Below are positions 11,016-22,175 of a stretch of DNA of 54,200 bases, piece after piece. The notes beneath the pieces are model-generated. The model was not told where the DNA came from. It saw nothing but the letters and a program-made list of their open reading frames with translations, and did no database searches. The first letter of the stretch is position 1; each line of letters opens with the position of its first letter. A program made the translations under genes and the position numbers. This stretch comes from Clavulina sp. PMI_390 (taxonomy: Eukaryota > Basidiomycota > Agaricomycetes > Cantharellales > Hydnaceae), in the NCBI GenBank assembly GCA_015039315.1, contig WIDE01000042.1, forward strand, positions 214,248 through 268,447, in the 5' to 3' direction.

Positions 11016-11725
11016 TTCTATTTGCCACCCCCGGGGAGCCTGTCACCCCCCTTCTTTAGTGTCATAAAATTTTGTAAATCGTCACATGTGACGTGGATCA
11101 AATCCTCTGCGGGATAAATCAGAGACTGTTACCGCTGCCGGCTCCGACTCCCCCAAGAAGCGCTGCTTTGCGGAGAAGAGACTTGTCCACAGCTGAGCTG
11201 GGGCTTAATGTAAGATAAGGTCTTAATTAGAGTTAGATCAGGCAGCAGGTATCTACCACTAGGGAATCGAATGTAAGCTATGGTGATAGGGTCAATAAGG
11301 AAGGCTGGGAAATTCTAATCATCCTGTCCGGAAAGCGTGAGCCGTACTAATGGGCGGGAAGCGCTGAGTGACCGACGCGGGATCCGGCGGCCATGAGGCG
11401 CAACGCCGCCAAGCATACTGAATGTAGTCGATTGCTTTCCGTCGCTCAAGTGCTTAATTTATGTACAGAACCATGTAGTGTTAGGGTTATCAAGGATGTG
11501 ATCGATTTTACTCCGTATGATTAGGTAGACTGTTTCAATACTTGTATACACAGGATTACTTTGACCGTCCATGGTCTCGGCGGCTACAGTCAGAAGCCGA
11601 CGATTTGATATATGCGTGACAGAAGGGAGGGGTGGTCGATTGTCACCACCACCCCCCCTCTACATAATCCGGCTTCGGCCCGGAGGGGGGGGGGGGGGAT
11701 AACCTCCAGGGGGGGGCAAATAGAA
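11016..11725. mobile_element. 710-bp MITE, PIF/Harbinger-like
   Basis: Ends are inverted: TTCTATTTGCCACCCCC on the left against TTCTATTTGCCCCCCC read inward from the right. Further inside, GTCACCCCCCTTCT and AAATCGTC on the left are mirrored by CCACCCCTCCCTTCT and AAATCGTC on the right. A TAA triplet flanks each end (11013-11015 and 11726-11728), the 3-bp TWA duplication expected of PIF/Harbinger transposons. No transposase frame is present, so it is non-autonomous. Confidence 0.7.
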
Positions 11726-11733
11726 TAATCCAT

Positions 11734-12325
11734 TGAATATATACAGTGACAATTCCTCATGCTATTTTGCGGGGGTAGAATAGGAAAGTTACCATTCAAT
11801 GGAGCATGGCATTTGGTCCAATCAGTTCCTAACACAAGTGAACTGACATCAAAGTAGCAACCAAGCAGCTTTCCTGCTCCAGTATAACTGAGAGCTGGGA
11901 GCAATATTTCTGGGTGCTAAAAGCAGGTGGAGTCCACATGACCAGCTGGCTATTGAGACAAATAAGTCATCCATTATGCGAAGTGTGGTGTAATGATGGT
12001 GGCAATATATCGGGTTAAGACTGGCCAAGAGTGGCTGACATTCTGTCAAATGCTAACAAGGGCTGGAGATGTAGGAACACTCCAGAAGTGGATGGTGTTA
12101 TCACTTGAGCTAGAAGCCAATAGGGCACCATCTGGTGAAAATGCCACACTAGTGACTGGACCACTGTGGCCAGTGAGAGGCTCCCCATTACTGACTGAGA
12201 CTTTAAATCCCACAACTGGATAGTGTAGTCATTGGGGCCAGAAGCCAGCAGAGTAACATCTGATGAGAATGCCACATTATTAAAACATTCACTGTAACCA
12301 GTGATACCATAAAAATGAATTGCTG
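11734..12325 (-). pseudogene. WD40/NLR gene fragment (third, truncated copy)
   Basis: Minus-strand remnants of the family at 14304-19998. One WD repeat reads [19 protein letters not shown] with QLWDLKSQS. The next ([19 protein letters not shown]) is in a different frame, so a frameshift separates them, and a stop follows. At 11780-11904 is the conserved C-terminal tail (SSLVLGTDWTKC), matching VLGTEWTRC and VLGSDWANC in the two larger copies. Kinase, NACHT and most WD repeats are gone. The fragment sits between the MITE on its 3' side and the solo LTR on its 5' side. Confidence 0.85.
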
Positions 12326-12355
12326 TTCATGGTTTTCAGCCAGTATACACATCTG

Positions 12356-13646
12356 TGTAGAAGTACAGGTGAGCCTGATCATATTTGAGCCTAAAACAAA
12401 GAGTCTGGAACTTGGGGCCAACAGGATGATGTTTGAACAGACCAGCTGATCAGAGAAGACCAGCCCTGAATGTTCAAGTAGCCACCAAGTTCCTTCTTCA
12501 TTGACCCTGCAGACCAATTGGCACCCTAGATCTTATCTTTTCTTCTTCCCTTCTCCTTTATTCAGACTTCCCCTTTTGTTCCTTCCCAGTATATAGCTCA
12601 CAAGTAGCAGATAGAGAGGGCAAGCAAGAGAGTTTCCCCCAGAGTTTAGTTCATTCTCTGAGTTACCTCCCATACACCACTAGTTTCCCCCTATGATTCC
12701 ATCACATTCCCCCCCTTCTCTTCTTTTTCTAAGTGTTTGTTGTGAGCCAGACTCCTTCCCAGCCCTCCTACTTCGTTTGCTCGTTACTAGGAAGGTGTAA
12801 ATAGATAACAGCATGATTACATAAAGTGGGTGCTTGCAAACTCCGTAGGAGGACTGGCACAACTGTTGTTTGGCTATGTTGCCACCGGACCCGCCAATAT
12901 CGTTGGGCCGCCATTTGCGACCCACTGCTTCGAAGGGTTATGCTCCGGGCTACTGTTAAAGTGTTAATCCGATCAATATACGGATCCAGTTGTTTGCCTA
13001 TTGGCCTTAGTGTACCTCAGCTTCACCTGGGAACTGGTTTGCTCTCGCGCATCTGTACGTCCCAAACCGCAGTTCCTAGCACTAGAACCGCACATCGATA
13101 CATATAGAGCGTTCGAGATGAATATATATTTGATTTTAAGTACGGAGAGTATGTGAAATATCGTCGTGGGCACTGAAATTACCGGGCCAGAGGATATCGG
13201 CGGGTCCGGTGGCAACATAGCCAAACAACAGTTGTGCCAGTCCTCCTACGGAGTTTGCGAGCACCCACTTTATGTAATCATGCTGTTATCTATTTACACC
13301 TTCCTAGTAACAAGCAAACGAAGTAGGAGGGCTGGGAAGGAGTCTGGTTGTGAGCCTGCACCCTGATCTGGGAGTAAACATATTGGACACAGCTTGAGCT
13401 TGTGACCTGTGCCTCATTGGTGTTAGCAACATAGCTGTTGGGATCCAAAGGTGATTGCCCACAAGACAGCTAGGTGTCTGCTTCATATAGGACAGAAAAA
13501 GTCAGTGTGGTCTCAGAATCTACAGCCCTATTATTGTCCTTTGCTCATTTCCTTACACTCCTGGAGTATTGTCTTCACTGAGAAGAACCCACATCTCCTG
13601 GATGTGCAAGAACTTCCAAGTTCCTCTGTGTGCCCTCTCTCTTACA
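12356..13646 (+). mobile_element. Solo LTR, copy 2, with nested insertion
   Basis: Starts TGTAGAAGTACAGG and ends CTCTTACA, with a perfect 5-bp target duplication ATCTG at 12351-12355 and 13647-13651. After subtracting the element at 12749-13345 and its target duplication, about 684 bp remain, the length of LTR copy 1 at 3286-3963, with which it aligns throughout. A TATATAG box lies near 12590. No internal retroelement region is present, so this is an LTR left by recombination. Confidence 0.88.
12749..13345. mobile_element. Mutator-like MITE with 153-bp inverted repeats
   Basis: The left arm (12749-12901) and right arm (13193-13345) are inverted copies with about three mismatches in 153 bp; the ends read AGACTCCTTCCC. 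Flanking GTTGTGAGCC at 12739-12748 and 13347-13356 is a 10-bp target duplication (11 if one mismatch is allowed). LTR copy 1 has the single empty site near 3664-3674. Long inverted repeats plus a 9-11 bp duplication are the hallmark of Mutator-like elements. The 291-bp interior has no coding frame. Confidence 0.88.
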
Positions 13647-13651
13647 ATCTG

Positions 13652-14303
13652 TATATTGATAAAAAATCCTCTTGCAAATACTTTGAGTATAGATTGCTGT
13701 ACCCAGGGCTCAAATATTTTTGAGACACTATGTATAGGTGGTGAAGCTGAAACAAACTAGCCACAATGGGATGAAGGAAAACCAGTGGAAGCAATGCCAC
13801 ACAAGAAACAGGTGCATGCAGTGTAGACTACAGCCATGCTTAACAGATATGGCAGCTATGGAATGCACCCATTTAGCCCAAAGCAACTACACCTTGTTTG
13901 AACATCTTACTAGTTAAACTTGCCATTTACAATCCCTGGATTAGGGCATTATTTTCCATTTGATTGGCAATCCTCTGAACCATAATAGGGCAGTGCCAGT
14001 CCTGGGGACACCACACTGCTGGGTGGGTGGGCTGTAGGTCTTTGGGGGGAGGGGGGTTCACACAATATGCTTAGGGAAACAATATTGCTACTGAGGAAGA
14101 TTATCTCCACCCTGACAAAATATATTGCATGCTTGGAGGATCAGACTTACAGACTCTACTATTCAGGCCCAAATTTTCCCTTCCCTGCCTATTGCAGCTA
14201 GAACCAGCTCTGGTGATGCTGCCAACCCTGGAGCCAATTTATTTTAAGTACATAATAACACTGTTGGCAAGGAGGTACACAGAGTGCATATGAATCCTTA
14301 TTT
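13652..14303. other. CpG-poor region downstream of the NLR gene
   Basis: No gene seen. Composition matches the NACHT-WD40 exon that follows on the minus strand, and the stretch should contain its 3' UTR. Confidence 0.4.
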
Positions 14304-17300
14304 TTATGTAGTGCAGCACCTGGTCCATTCAGTGCCCAAAACCATTCTGTCAGTGTCAACCTTGAGTTGCTTGTGATTGTATGACCTAAGAGTAGCCACA
14401 AACTGAGGGGGGTGGCCAGGTGTTTGATATGCTGGAGGGATCCACAGGACAAGCTCCCCATTTGGCCCTTTAATCCATCCATCCTGGAGAGTAGATCCCC
14501 ACTTGGATGGAGATACCAAGGAATGAAGAGACCCTGCATTACCTGGACTATTGACAAGCAAAGTGGAATCGGGTATATGAGGGTTCCAGAGAAAAATAGT
14601 GTTGTCTGCAGACACTGATATGAGCAAAGCACCATCTGGTGAAAATGCCACACTGTTGATGGGATCACTATGGCCATTAAGAGGTTTTCCCTTGGCTGTT
14701 TGAGACCGCACATCCCATAGCCGGATTGTCCTGTCCCAAGAGGCAGAGGCCAGTAGAGCACCATTTGGTGAGAATGCGACACTCAGGACTGAATCACTGT
14801 GGCCTGTGAGAGGCTTCCCCTTTGCACACTTAGAATTTACATCCCATAACTGGATGGTAGTGTCACCAGAACCAGATGCAAGGACATCACCATCTGGAGA
14901 GAATGCCACACTCCAGATTTTTCCACTGTGGCCAGTAAGACTCCACCACAGTGGAAAGTGAGACTGTAAATCCCATAACCGAATGGTACCACTATCAGTA
15001 CCTGAAGCCAGTAGAGCACCATCTGGTGAGAATGCTACTCTCCTGACTGGATGACTGTGGCCATCAAGAATTGTTCCCTTTGCTGACTGAGATGTCATAT
15101 CCCATAGGCAGATGGTTTTGTCTGCAGATCCAGAAGCAAGCACAGCACCGTTTTGTGAAAACACCACACTTGTGACTGCCCATGTGTGGCCAGTAAAAGG
15201 GTCCCCCTTTGCAGACTGAGACCTTACATCCCATAGCTGGATACTACCATCATCAGAGCCAGAGGCAAGCAATGCACCATCAGGTGAAAATGCCACACTC
15301 ATGATTGTGTTGCTGTGGCCAATGAGAGGCTTTCCCCATGCAAGCTGAGACTTCATATTCCACAGCTGCATGATGTTGCTTGAAGTGCCAAAAGCCAGCA
15401 GAGTACCATCTGGTGAGAATGCCACCGGATTGACTGACTGATTGCGGTCAGTGAGAGGACCCCCCATAGCCAAATGTGATGACACATCCCAAAACTGGAT
15501 GCTTTGGTCAGAAGATCCAGAAACCAGCATACCACTATTTAGCAGGAATATTACACTACTGACTGAATCAGTGTGACCAGTGAGTGGCTTTCCCTTTGCT
15601 GATTGAGACTTCATATCCCATAACCGGATAGTTTTATCATCAGAGCCAGAGGCCAGAAGAGCACCATCTGGCGAGAATGCAATGCTTCTGACTGCCTTAC
15701 TGTGGCCAATGAGCCTCCTTCCCATTGTTGGTTGAGAATTCATTTCCCACAACCAGATAGTTTTATCATCAAGACTGCCAGCCAACAAGGTACCATCTGG
15801 TGACAGTGCCACACTGCTCACTGTCACTGCTTCCATTTTGTATATGATAACTTTTCCCTTGGCCAACTGACACTTTACATTCCACAACTGTATGGTCTTA
15901 TCATCAGATGCAGAAACTAGAAGGTCACCATCTGCAGAGAATGCCAAACTTCTTATTGAACCCCTATGGCCAATGAGAGGTTGCCCCTTGGCTGATTGAG
16001 ACCTCACATCCCACAATCTGATTGTCATGTCATCTGATCCAGAAGCCAACAGGGTACCATCTGGTGTGAATGCTATGCTCCAAACTCTGCCACTGTGGCC
16101 TGTGAGAGGCAAACCCTTTGCTGACTGAGACCTCACATCCCATAACTGAATGGTGCCATCAGAAGAGCTTGAAGCTAGGAAAGAACCATCTGGTGAGAAC
16201 ACTACACTCAGGATGACCCCAATGTGGCCAGTCAGAGATGACCCCTCTAGTTGCCCTGTTTTGCTACCCCACAACATGACAGAGCCATTGTTCAGCCCTG
16301 CTGCCACCAACACTCCATTGGGAGACCCAGCAAGCGAAGTCACAGCCATACTTGTTTGGATTTTGAGCCTGAGAGCAGGCCATGTCTTCAAGTTCCCTTG
16401 CTGGATTTGTAGCATGTTTGGGAACTCCCTTTTCAAAGCTGAAAGGGGTGAGGATGTGGGGATGAATGGAATGGTGCTCAAGTATATATGGGGTGTGCTA
16501 AGAGCAATTGGGGCAGCAAAACATGAAATGAAGGTGATAGCCTCTTGTAAGGCATTGCTGAGTAACTGGCTTGCCACTTGTGGGGCTGTGGTAAGCATTG
16601 TCAGTGCATCTAGAGCTGGCCCATGCACAAGGCTCATTACTTCCAGCCAATACAATAGCAGGCTAGATGTAAGTAATGTTTGGATATCTGAAATGACTGT
16701 TGGAACTGGATCTGTAAGTTTCACAAAGTGGATTGGCCAGAACTGGCAGGCATAAGCCAGGACTTCTCCCACATGCTTGTGTACCAGCTCTGCAAGGTTT
16801 GGGAGTTCAGAATTGAGTCTTGTTGATGTGTCCAGCTGGCAGATATTGAAGCGCAGGCCAGTCTTTTTATTTTGCATTACTTGCAAGCAGCCAGCAGCAA
16901 AGATGGCATGTGATTCAACAGGATTGACCCTATACCTCTCGTCAGTAGTAGGGGCTTGGAGAAAGTCTGTGAAAGAGGTGTGCAGTGGGGACAGTGGCTT
17001 GGTTCTATTGTCTGTTCCTGACAATAAAGATGCCAAGTGGCACACCAATTCATGAGTTTCAGCCTCAACCTCCATATGTGATGATGCTGTGAGGTGTGTA
17101 TGTGCAATGCAGAGATATGATGAGAGTGAAAGGGGAGTTTGTGAAGTCACAAGCATGCCAAGGATGATACGCAAAAGCTGCAGCTCATCAAAGGTATTCT
17201 TCCCAAATTTAGAATCAAATATTCCAGAGTAAAGGGAGTAGAGACTGCTACCACTGTCAAGAACAGCTTGTATACGCTTAGCAGGGCTGGATGCCCCACT

Positions 17301-19998
17301 CCCGTCTTGCTTGCTCCTGATGTACAGACATGCTGTGGATGCCCACTGGAAAGACTCCTCAGATTTGATGGCAAGTTGAGTGAGTTTTTGCTCTGCCCTT
17401 GCAGCATCTGAGCTGACTTTTACATTCTGCAGCATATGGTGGATATATGTCCAGATGTCAGCTTCTGTGGACCCCTTTGGGATCTGGTCCATGAAGAGGA
17501 TAACAGTGTGAGGGGAGTGGCAATTCAGTGCATCCTGAATATCATACTCAAAACGGGATGTTACAAGCATGTGGGTAGATGAAGGAAGCATGTCCCCAAG
17601 GCTGGTCAAGCATTTTAGAAGTTCTTGACGCTTTCCCATATTACCTGACTCATCCACAGCATCAATGATAATGAGGGTATGTGTGTGGTGAGGGCTTGGT
17701 GCAGTACCAAGTATTGGGAGCACAAAAGTACTGAGCTGCTGTGAGGGGTTGGTGGACTGCTGAGTGAGTTGATCACACTTTTTTACAATACTCACCAGCT
17801 GCTCCTCAGTTTTTTTATTCTGAGATGCAAGCTGGCATGCAATTGTGCTGAATAGAGTGGATGGATTTAGCTGTGCCTGATTGGCTGTGCTGAAGCGATA
17901 ATATGCACCAAGCAGGCCAGATGCATGGGCTGCAAGTGCCACAGACATAGCAATTGAAGATTTTCCACTCCCAGCAACACCACAAAGCCATGCAATGCGC
18001 TTATCTTGGTCAAGTTGCTGCAGGTAGGATGGAATGTTGGCAGGCAAGTCATAACCTGTAGCCCATTGGATGATTGCATCAAGAATTTCAGTGCGAGTGC
18101 CAGGTAAACAAGCATTCTCAGGATTTTGATCCCTCAAGATTCGATTAGCTTCTTCAGCATACTGAAGATATTGCAGTTCATGATGTGCCACTGTGGGGAG
18201 ATATTGATTAGTTGAGAGCCATTGGCACTTGCTTTACCATTAGAAATACCCATACCATAATGATCAGTGGGGGTTAGTCCTTGAGGGCTGGGTGATTGCA
18301 GAGGTGTATTTGAATGAATATCAGGTTCAACAAAATAGAAATGTTTGATGTTACCATCCCCTATTGGGTAAAACTTCTTGACTGAAGGAGTGTAGCAGAA
18401 CATAAATTTCATAAAGCAAGTGAAAAATGTTAAGTAAATAGTTGGTCAAACAGGCCTATCCCCTGAACAAACTCACACTCCTCAAGAATGTGCTCCAGTT
18501 GCTCCAAGATGCGGTTGCCAGAAGGCCGATCGCTCACTTTTTGAGCCCACATGCTTACTAGAAGCTTCCAGAGATCTTCTCTTGTTTTAGAATCAAGAGG
18601 TATCACCTTGGTAGGCTCCAAAGGGCGTAAGCCCCCACGGAGGGCTGCCGTTACGTGTCGATTAATTGTGATGTCTGCGAATGGAGGCTGGCCGCTCCAT
18701 ACATTGAGGTAGAGCATTGCAAGCGCGAAAACGTCACTATCTTGGGTTAGACAGAAGTGATCTGTTTGACTCTCCCATAGTTCAGGAGCCAGGAATCGGA
18801 GTCGTCCGCCTTCAAGGTCCTTGTGATTGGAGAGACCTCGAGAAACATCATGGCGAATGCGGCTCCGCCCAAAGTCACACAGGAGAGGGCTCGAGTTTTT
18901 ATCTATCAGAACATTTCCCTATCAATAATAGTTAGATGTGGTAGGTACCATCCCGATTGAAAGAGCACATACGGGGTGAAGGTCGCCATGGACAATTGGT
19001 GGTGTGCGGGAGTGCAGATAAACCAGTCCCCTTGAGCAGCCAACAAGCTGTGGTCAGGTGGATAGGAGCGCATGTGGTCAGAAACAATCTTCGAATGATT
19101 ATATATGCTTACAATCTTGACAAAATCAGGCAAACCAACGAGTTTTCCCGGTGCCAAGCCGGCAAGCATATCCTGAAGCGAGCCCCGTTCAACAAATGGC
19201 AAGACTGTGAGCGGATAGGAGGTTTCATCCTCGCGATAAATGCCCAAGAACGGAAGAACATTAGGGTGCTGCAACTGGCGGTGGGTGATAGCTTCGCGAT
19301 GTATCAACTACAAATTGAAACAATGAACGACATGGTCGAGGGCTGGGCAGAAGACAAAGTACTTGAATAACATCACGGTCAAGAGGAGCCTTCCGGCCTC
19401 GAGCACCCATCACTGCCTCACGTACAACAACGCTTTGCTTACCCATTTGCCCTTGATAGACAATCACATCGCCTCCACGTCCAAGACGGTCCTTCCGATT
19501 GAACAGAATGTTTTCCAGGATAAATGCGGTCGGGAGAGCACCAGCATAAAATGAACAGTCTTGTAACAATCGTAGGATGAATGGATATTCATCGGAGCCA
19601 GGAGCATGGTTTTGCAAGTGCTAGGAGGCGAGGTGAAAATAAAAATGATTCCAGCCGGGATCCATGCTCACCATGTATATCTGGTCAAGAAGCATCTTAC
19701 TGTCATCCGAAGAGAGCTGGGAAAGATCACATCCAGGAGAGATCCCAAAACGCGCCAGCATAACGGTGGCATACGCTGCGGAATCATGGAGGGTTTGCAT
19801 ACGAGCTTTTTCGAGAGAGAGACCTGGGCTATTATATGCATCTACTGCAGGCTCTGAAGCCGTTTGAATGCTGCGGTGGGCTGGCCGGGTGTTGCTATTC
19901 GCCGCGCGCCGGTTGATACGGGAGGATGTGAGGCCAGCAGGGCTGACTCGATCTGACACAACTGACGGGTGGAAGCCATCGGATGGATTTATAGACAT
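14304..19998 (-). CDS. Kinase-NACHT-WD40 NLR-like protein, intact copy
   Basis: Seven exons on the minus strand: 19998-19672, 19620-19363, 19307-19113, 19047-18973, 18918-18477, 18381-18238 and 18190-14304. All are GT-AG and in phase, encoding 1775 residues. Residues 110-430 or so form a protein kinase fold: LGRGGDVIVYQG (G-loop), VVVREAV (usual beta-3 Lys is Arg), HGDLHPGNVL (HRD-like Asp and Asn kept), CDFGRSRI (DFG) and FLAPELW (APE). Walker A GVAGSGKS lies near 551-558 and Walker B LIIIDAVDES near 653-662, typical of a fungal NACHT. Residues about 1090-1690 hold 14 WD40 repeats of about 43 residues, enough for two seven-bladed propellers, then a tail with VLGTEWTRC. The layout suggests an NLR-type switch with sensor repeats; the ligand is unknown. 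The Lys-to-Arg change may weaken or abolish kinase activity. Confidence 0.88.
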
Positions 19999-20335
19999 AG
20001 TGCCTTGAGATCTTTTCAGGTTTAAATGTGTGAATAATCGTCGGATATTGGAGCTTTAGAGACCCTTAGGTAAGTGCGTCAGCAAGTTCTCACGCCATCA
20101 TGGCACTCTTCCCTTGTGGGTAGGTTCAAAACTTAGCAGCCTGATAGCGGGCGTCATATCTGGCAACTGAGGCGACCTAAGCTGTTCTACCGGGATCATT
20201 ATCCTATAGTGTCCATCCTTTCCATGCTACACAGGCCACGGTCTGTATGTAAGGGATTGAGCATGTGCGGATCGGAAATATTCTATAATGTTCCCGATCC
20301 TTCTACTCTTTTCCTATACTCTCCCGTGGTTTCGA

Positions 20336-20385
20336 CTCTTTTCTTTTCTTTTCTTTCCTTTTCTTTTCCTTTCTATTCCTTCGCT
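20336..20385 (+). repeat. CT-rich microsatellite (TTTTC)n
   Basis: Pure pyrimidine run built from TTTTC/TTTCC units, about 50 bp. Confidence 0.8.
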
Positions 20386-20440
20386 ACAACATAGTTTTGC
20401 TGCACTAAATTGATCATAGGTTCTCGGGTGTTACCACTAT

Positions 20441-20451
20441 GGTTCGAATCC
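20441..20451 (+). promoter_or_regulatory. Pol III B-box-like motif
   Basis: GGTTCGAATCC is an exact tRNA T-arm/B-box core. The flanking bases do not form a good T-stem and I find no full tRNA cloverleaf, so at most it is the relic of a tRNA-derived SINE or a chance match. It directly abuts the hairpin array. Confidence 0.35.
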
Positions 20452-20660
20452 TGGCGGATTACTCGCCAGGATAAACAGCCCAAATCTGCGCACAATACTG
20501 GCGAGAAAATCGCCAGTTTTCTGGCGGTATTTCCGCCTTTTTCTGGCAGATAACTCGCCAGTAATCTGGCGAAAAACTGCCCAAAAAGTCTACTCTTTTG
20601 CCAGGCAAACTGGCGGAAATTTGATCGCTGCTTAGGTGCATTTTCCTCCAACATCTGGCG
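20451..20660. repeat. Array of CTGGCG...CGCCAG hairpins
   Basis: Successive imperfect palindromes: CTGGCGGATTACTCGCCAG at 20451, CTGGCGAGAAAATCGCCAG near 20500, then CTGGCGGTATTTCCGCC, CTGGCAGATAACTCGCCAG and more to about 20655. The stems share CTGGCG/CGCCAG and the 6-7 nt loops vary. Confidence 0.8.
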
Positions 20661-22035
20661 CTTTTTTCACAAAAAAATGATGAATAAAATTCTCGACTAC
20701 AAGTACAATACATTGGTGGGAACAAAGTAATGCGGATAAGGACAAAATATTGTTGCGGCAGAGCAAACGGTGCCGCGGTCCAAAAATAAAGGTCACAGCC
20801 GAGGCTGCTCATAAAAGGGGAGTGATTGGATTGGTAGATATACCGATGAATTGTGTGGTAGAAAGTGAAAAATTCTGGTTATTGCTGTAAGCAAGCATTG
20901 TTACGCTGGATGATGAAAACATACCTCAGTTTTGTACTCCCCTAGCGTGAAAAGCTTGTTGTTAGTGATCGTATGCAGCGGGTAAGGAGCGACTAGCCTC
21001 GATTGTTGCTGGCGGCCATGGCTCAGCTATCGCCCGCTCTTCCGCTCCCTACCCGCCGGCATTGTTCGGCGGGTGGAAACGGAAAATAAAGGAGTGAATA
21101 AGCAGCCAGTACGGAGATAATGTGCTGAGGGCCTCTAGGGAAGGCGAGCCCAGGGAGGGCGGCTGAGTGGGTGGGGGGAGTGAGGAGGTTAAGGTCAAGG
21201 CGGGGCGGGTACTTATGCGTTGGGGCGGAAGAATCCAGGACAAACAATCAGAAACATGGCACTCTTGAGGCGACATCCGCTTTACATTTCTTTATTTCCT
21301 CTTCTGCTTGGGGCTGTGAAATATCTTTGGTTCAACACACTGAATGCAGAGACCCATTTTTGAGAATTCCGAGCAGAAATTTGTTCTTACTTCCGATGAC
21401 ACACATACATCTGGCTATAGGGTCAAACGTAGCAATGTCGTCTAGGACAGCTCCTGAAGCTATCGACAAAAACCTGAAAGAAGCGACCTCAGTAAGACGT
21501 AGCCATGATGTGTGGACTTGTGCTGCTAAGTGGAGTAACAATTCTTAGGCTCCACCACGAGAATGAGCGATGATCTCCACCTCTAAATATACGACAGTAT
21601 CCCACATATTCTTGGAGTTTTAACTCACCAGAAGAGCTGGTCCTCAACCATGTACTGGAATACAATTGAATCTCGCTGCACCATGTCACTGGCTCCAGAA
21701 CCTAGGTCTACAACTACTCATCCTCCCGCCGAACAAAGGTCCCCAGATTGCTAGCTAGGTAGCAACTGAATCGAGTCATCTGGGTGTCATCGGTCTGAAC
21801 TGTTTTTCAGAAAATTCTATATGACGACTCGAGGTTTCTGTCAACTGATCAACGGGTAAGCCATATCTGCATTGGTTGGCCCCTTCATTTTATGGAGGTT
21901 GAGAGGATATTTACAGTTGAGCAGTGGAACTAGTGAACCTGCAGTTAGTATCGATGTATGGCTTCGTCTTTCTAGTTGTGGCTTGGACTTTTGCTACAAA
22001 GGATGGCTGTAATAAATGTCGTGTAATATGTGGTT

Positions 22036-22175
22036 TTGGCGGAAAATCCGCCAGAAAGCCAACTTAGAAAGTAGACGGGGAAACAGCGAAAAAACGCATG
22101 CTGGAATATCGCCATTTAGTGGTGGAAATATCGCCATTATTTTGGCTTTGGCGGATCTTCCACCAGGATCCGGTC
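22036..22175. repeat. Second GGCGGA hairpin cluster
   Basis: TTGGCGGAAAATCCGCCAG, two ATATCGCCATT motifs and TTGGCGGATCTTCCACCAG resemble the array at 20451-20660. A weaker GGCGAATTTTCGCGG-type segment lies at 22710-22790. Confidence 0.65.

Noticed and set aside
12680..13366. Two frames (12680-12925 minus, 13166-13366 plus) encoding the same peptide
   Set aside because: They are mirror translations of the 153-bp inverted repeats of the Mutator-like element, not genes.
20400..20470. Possible tRNA gene around GGTTCGAATCC
   Set aside because: The T-stem does not pair, and I could not find acceptor, D or anticodon arms; only the B-box-like core is kept as a weak feature.
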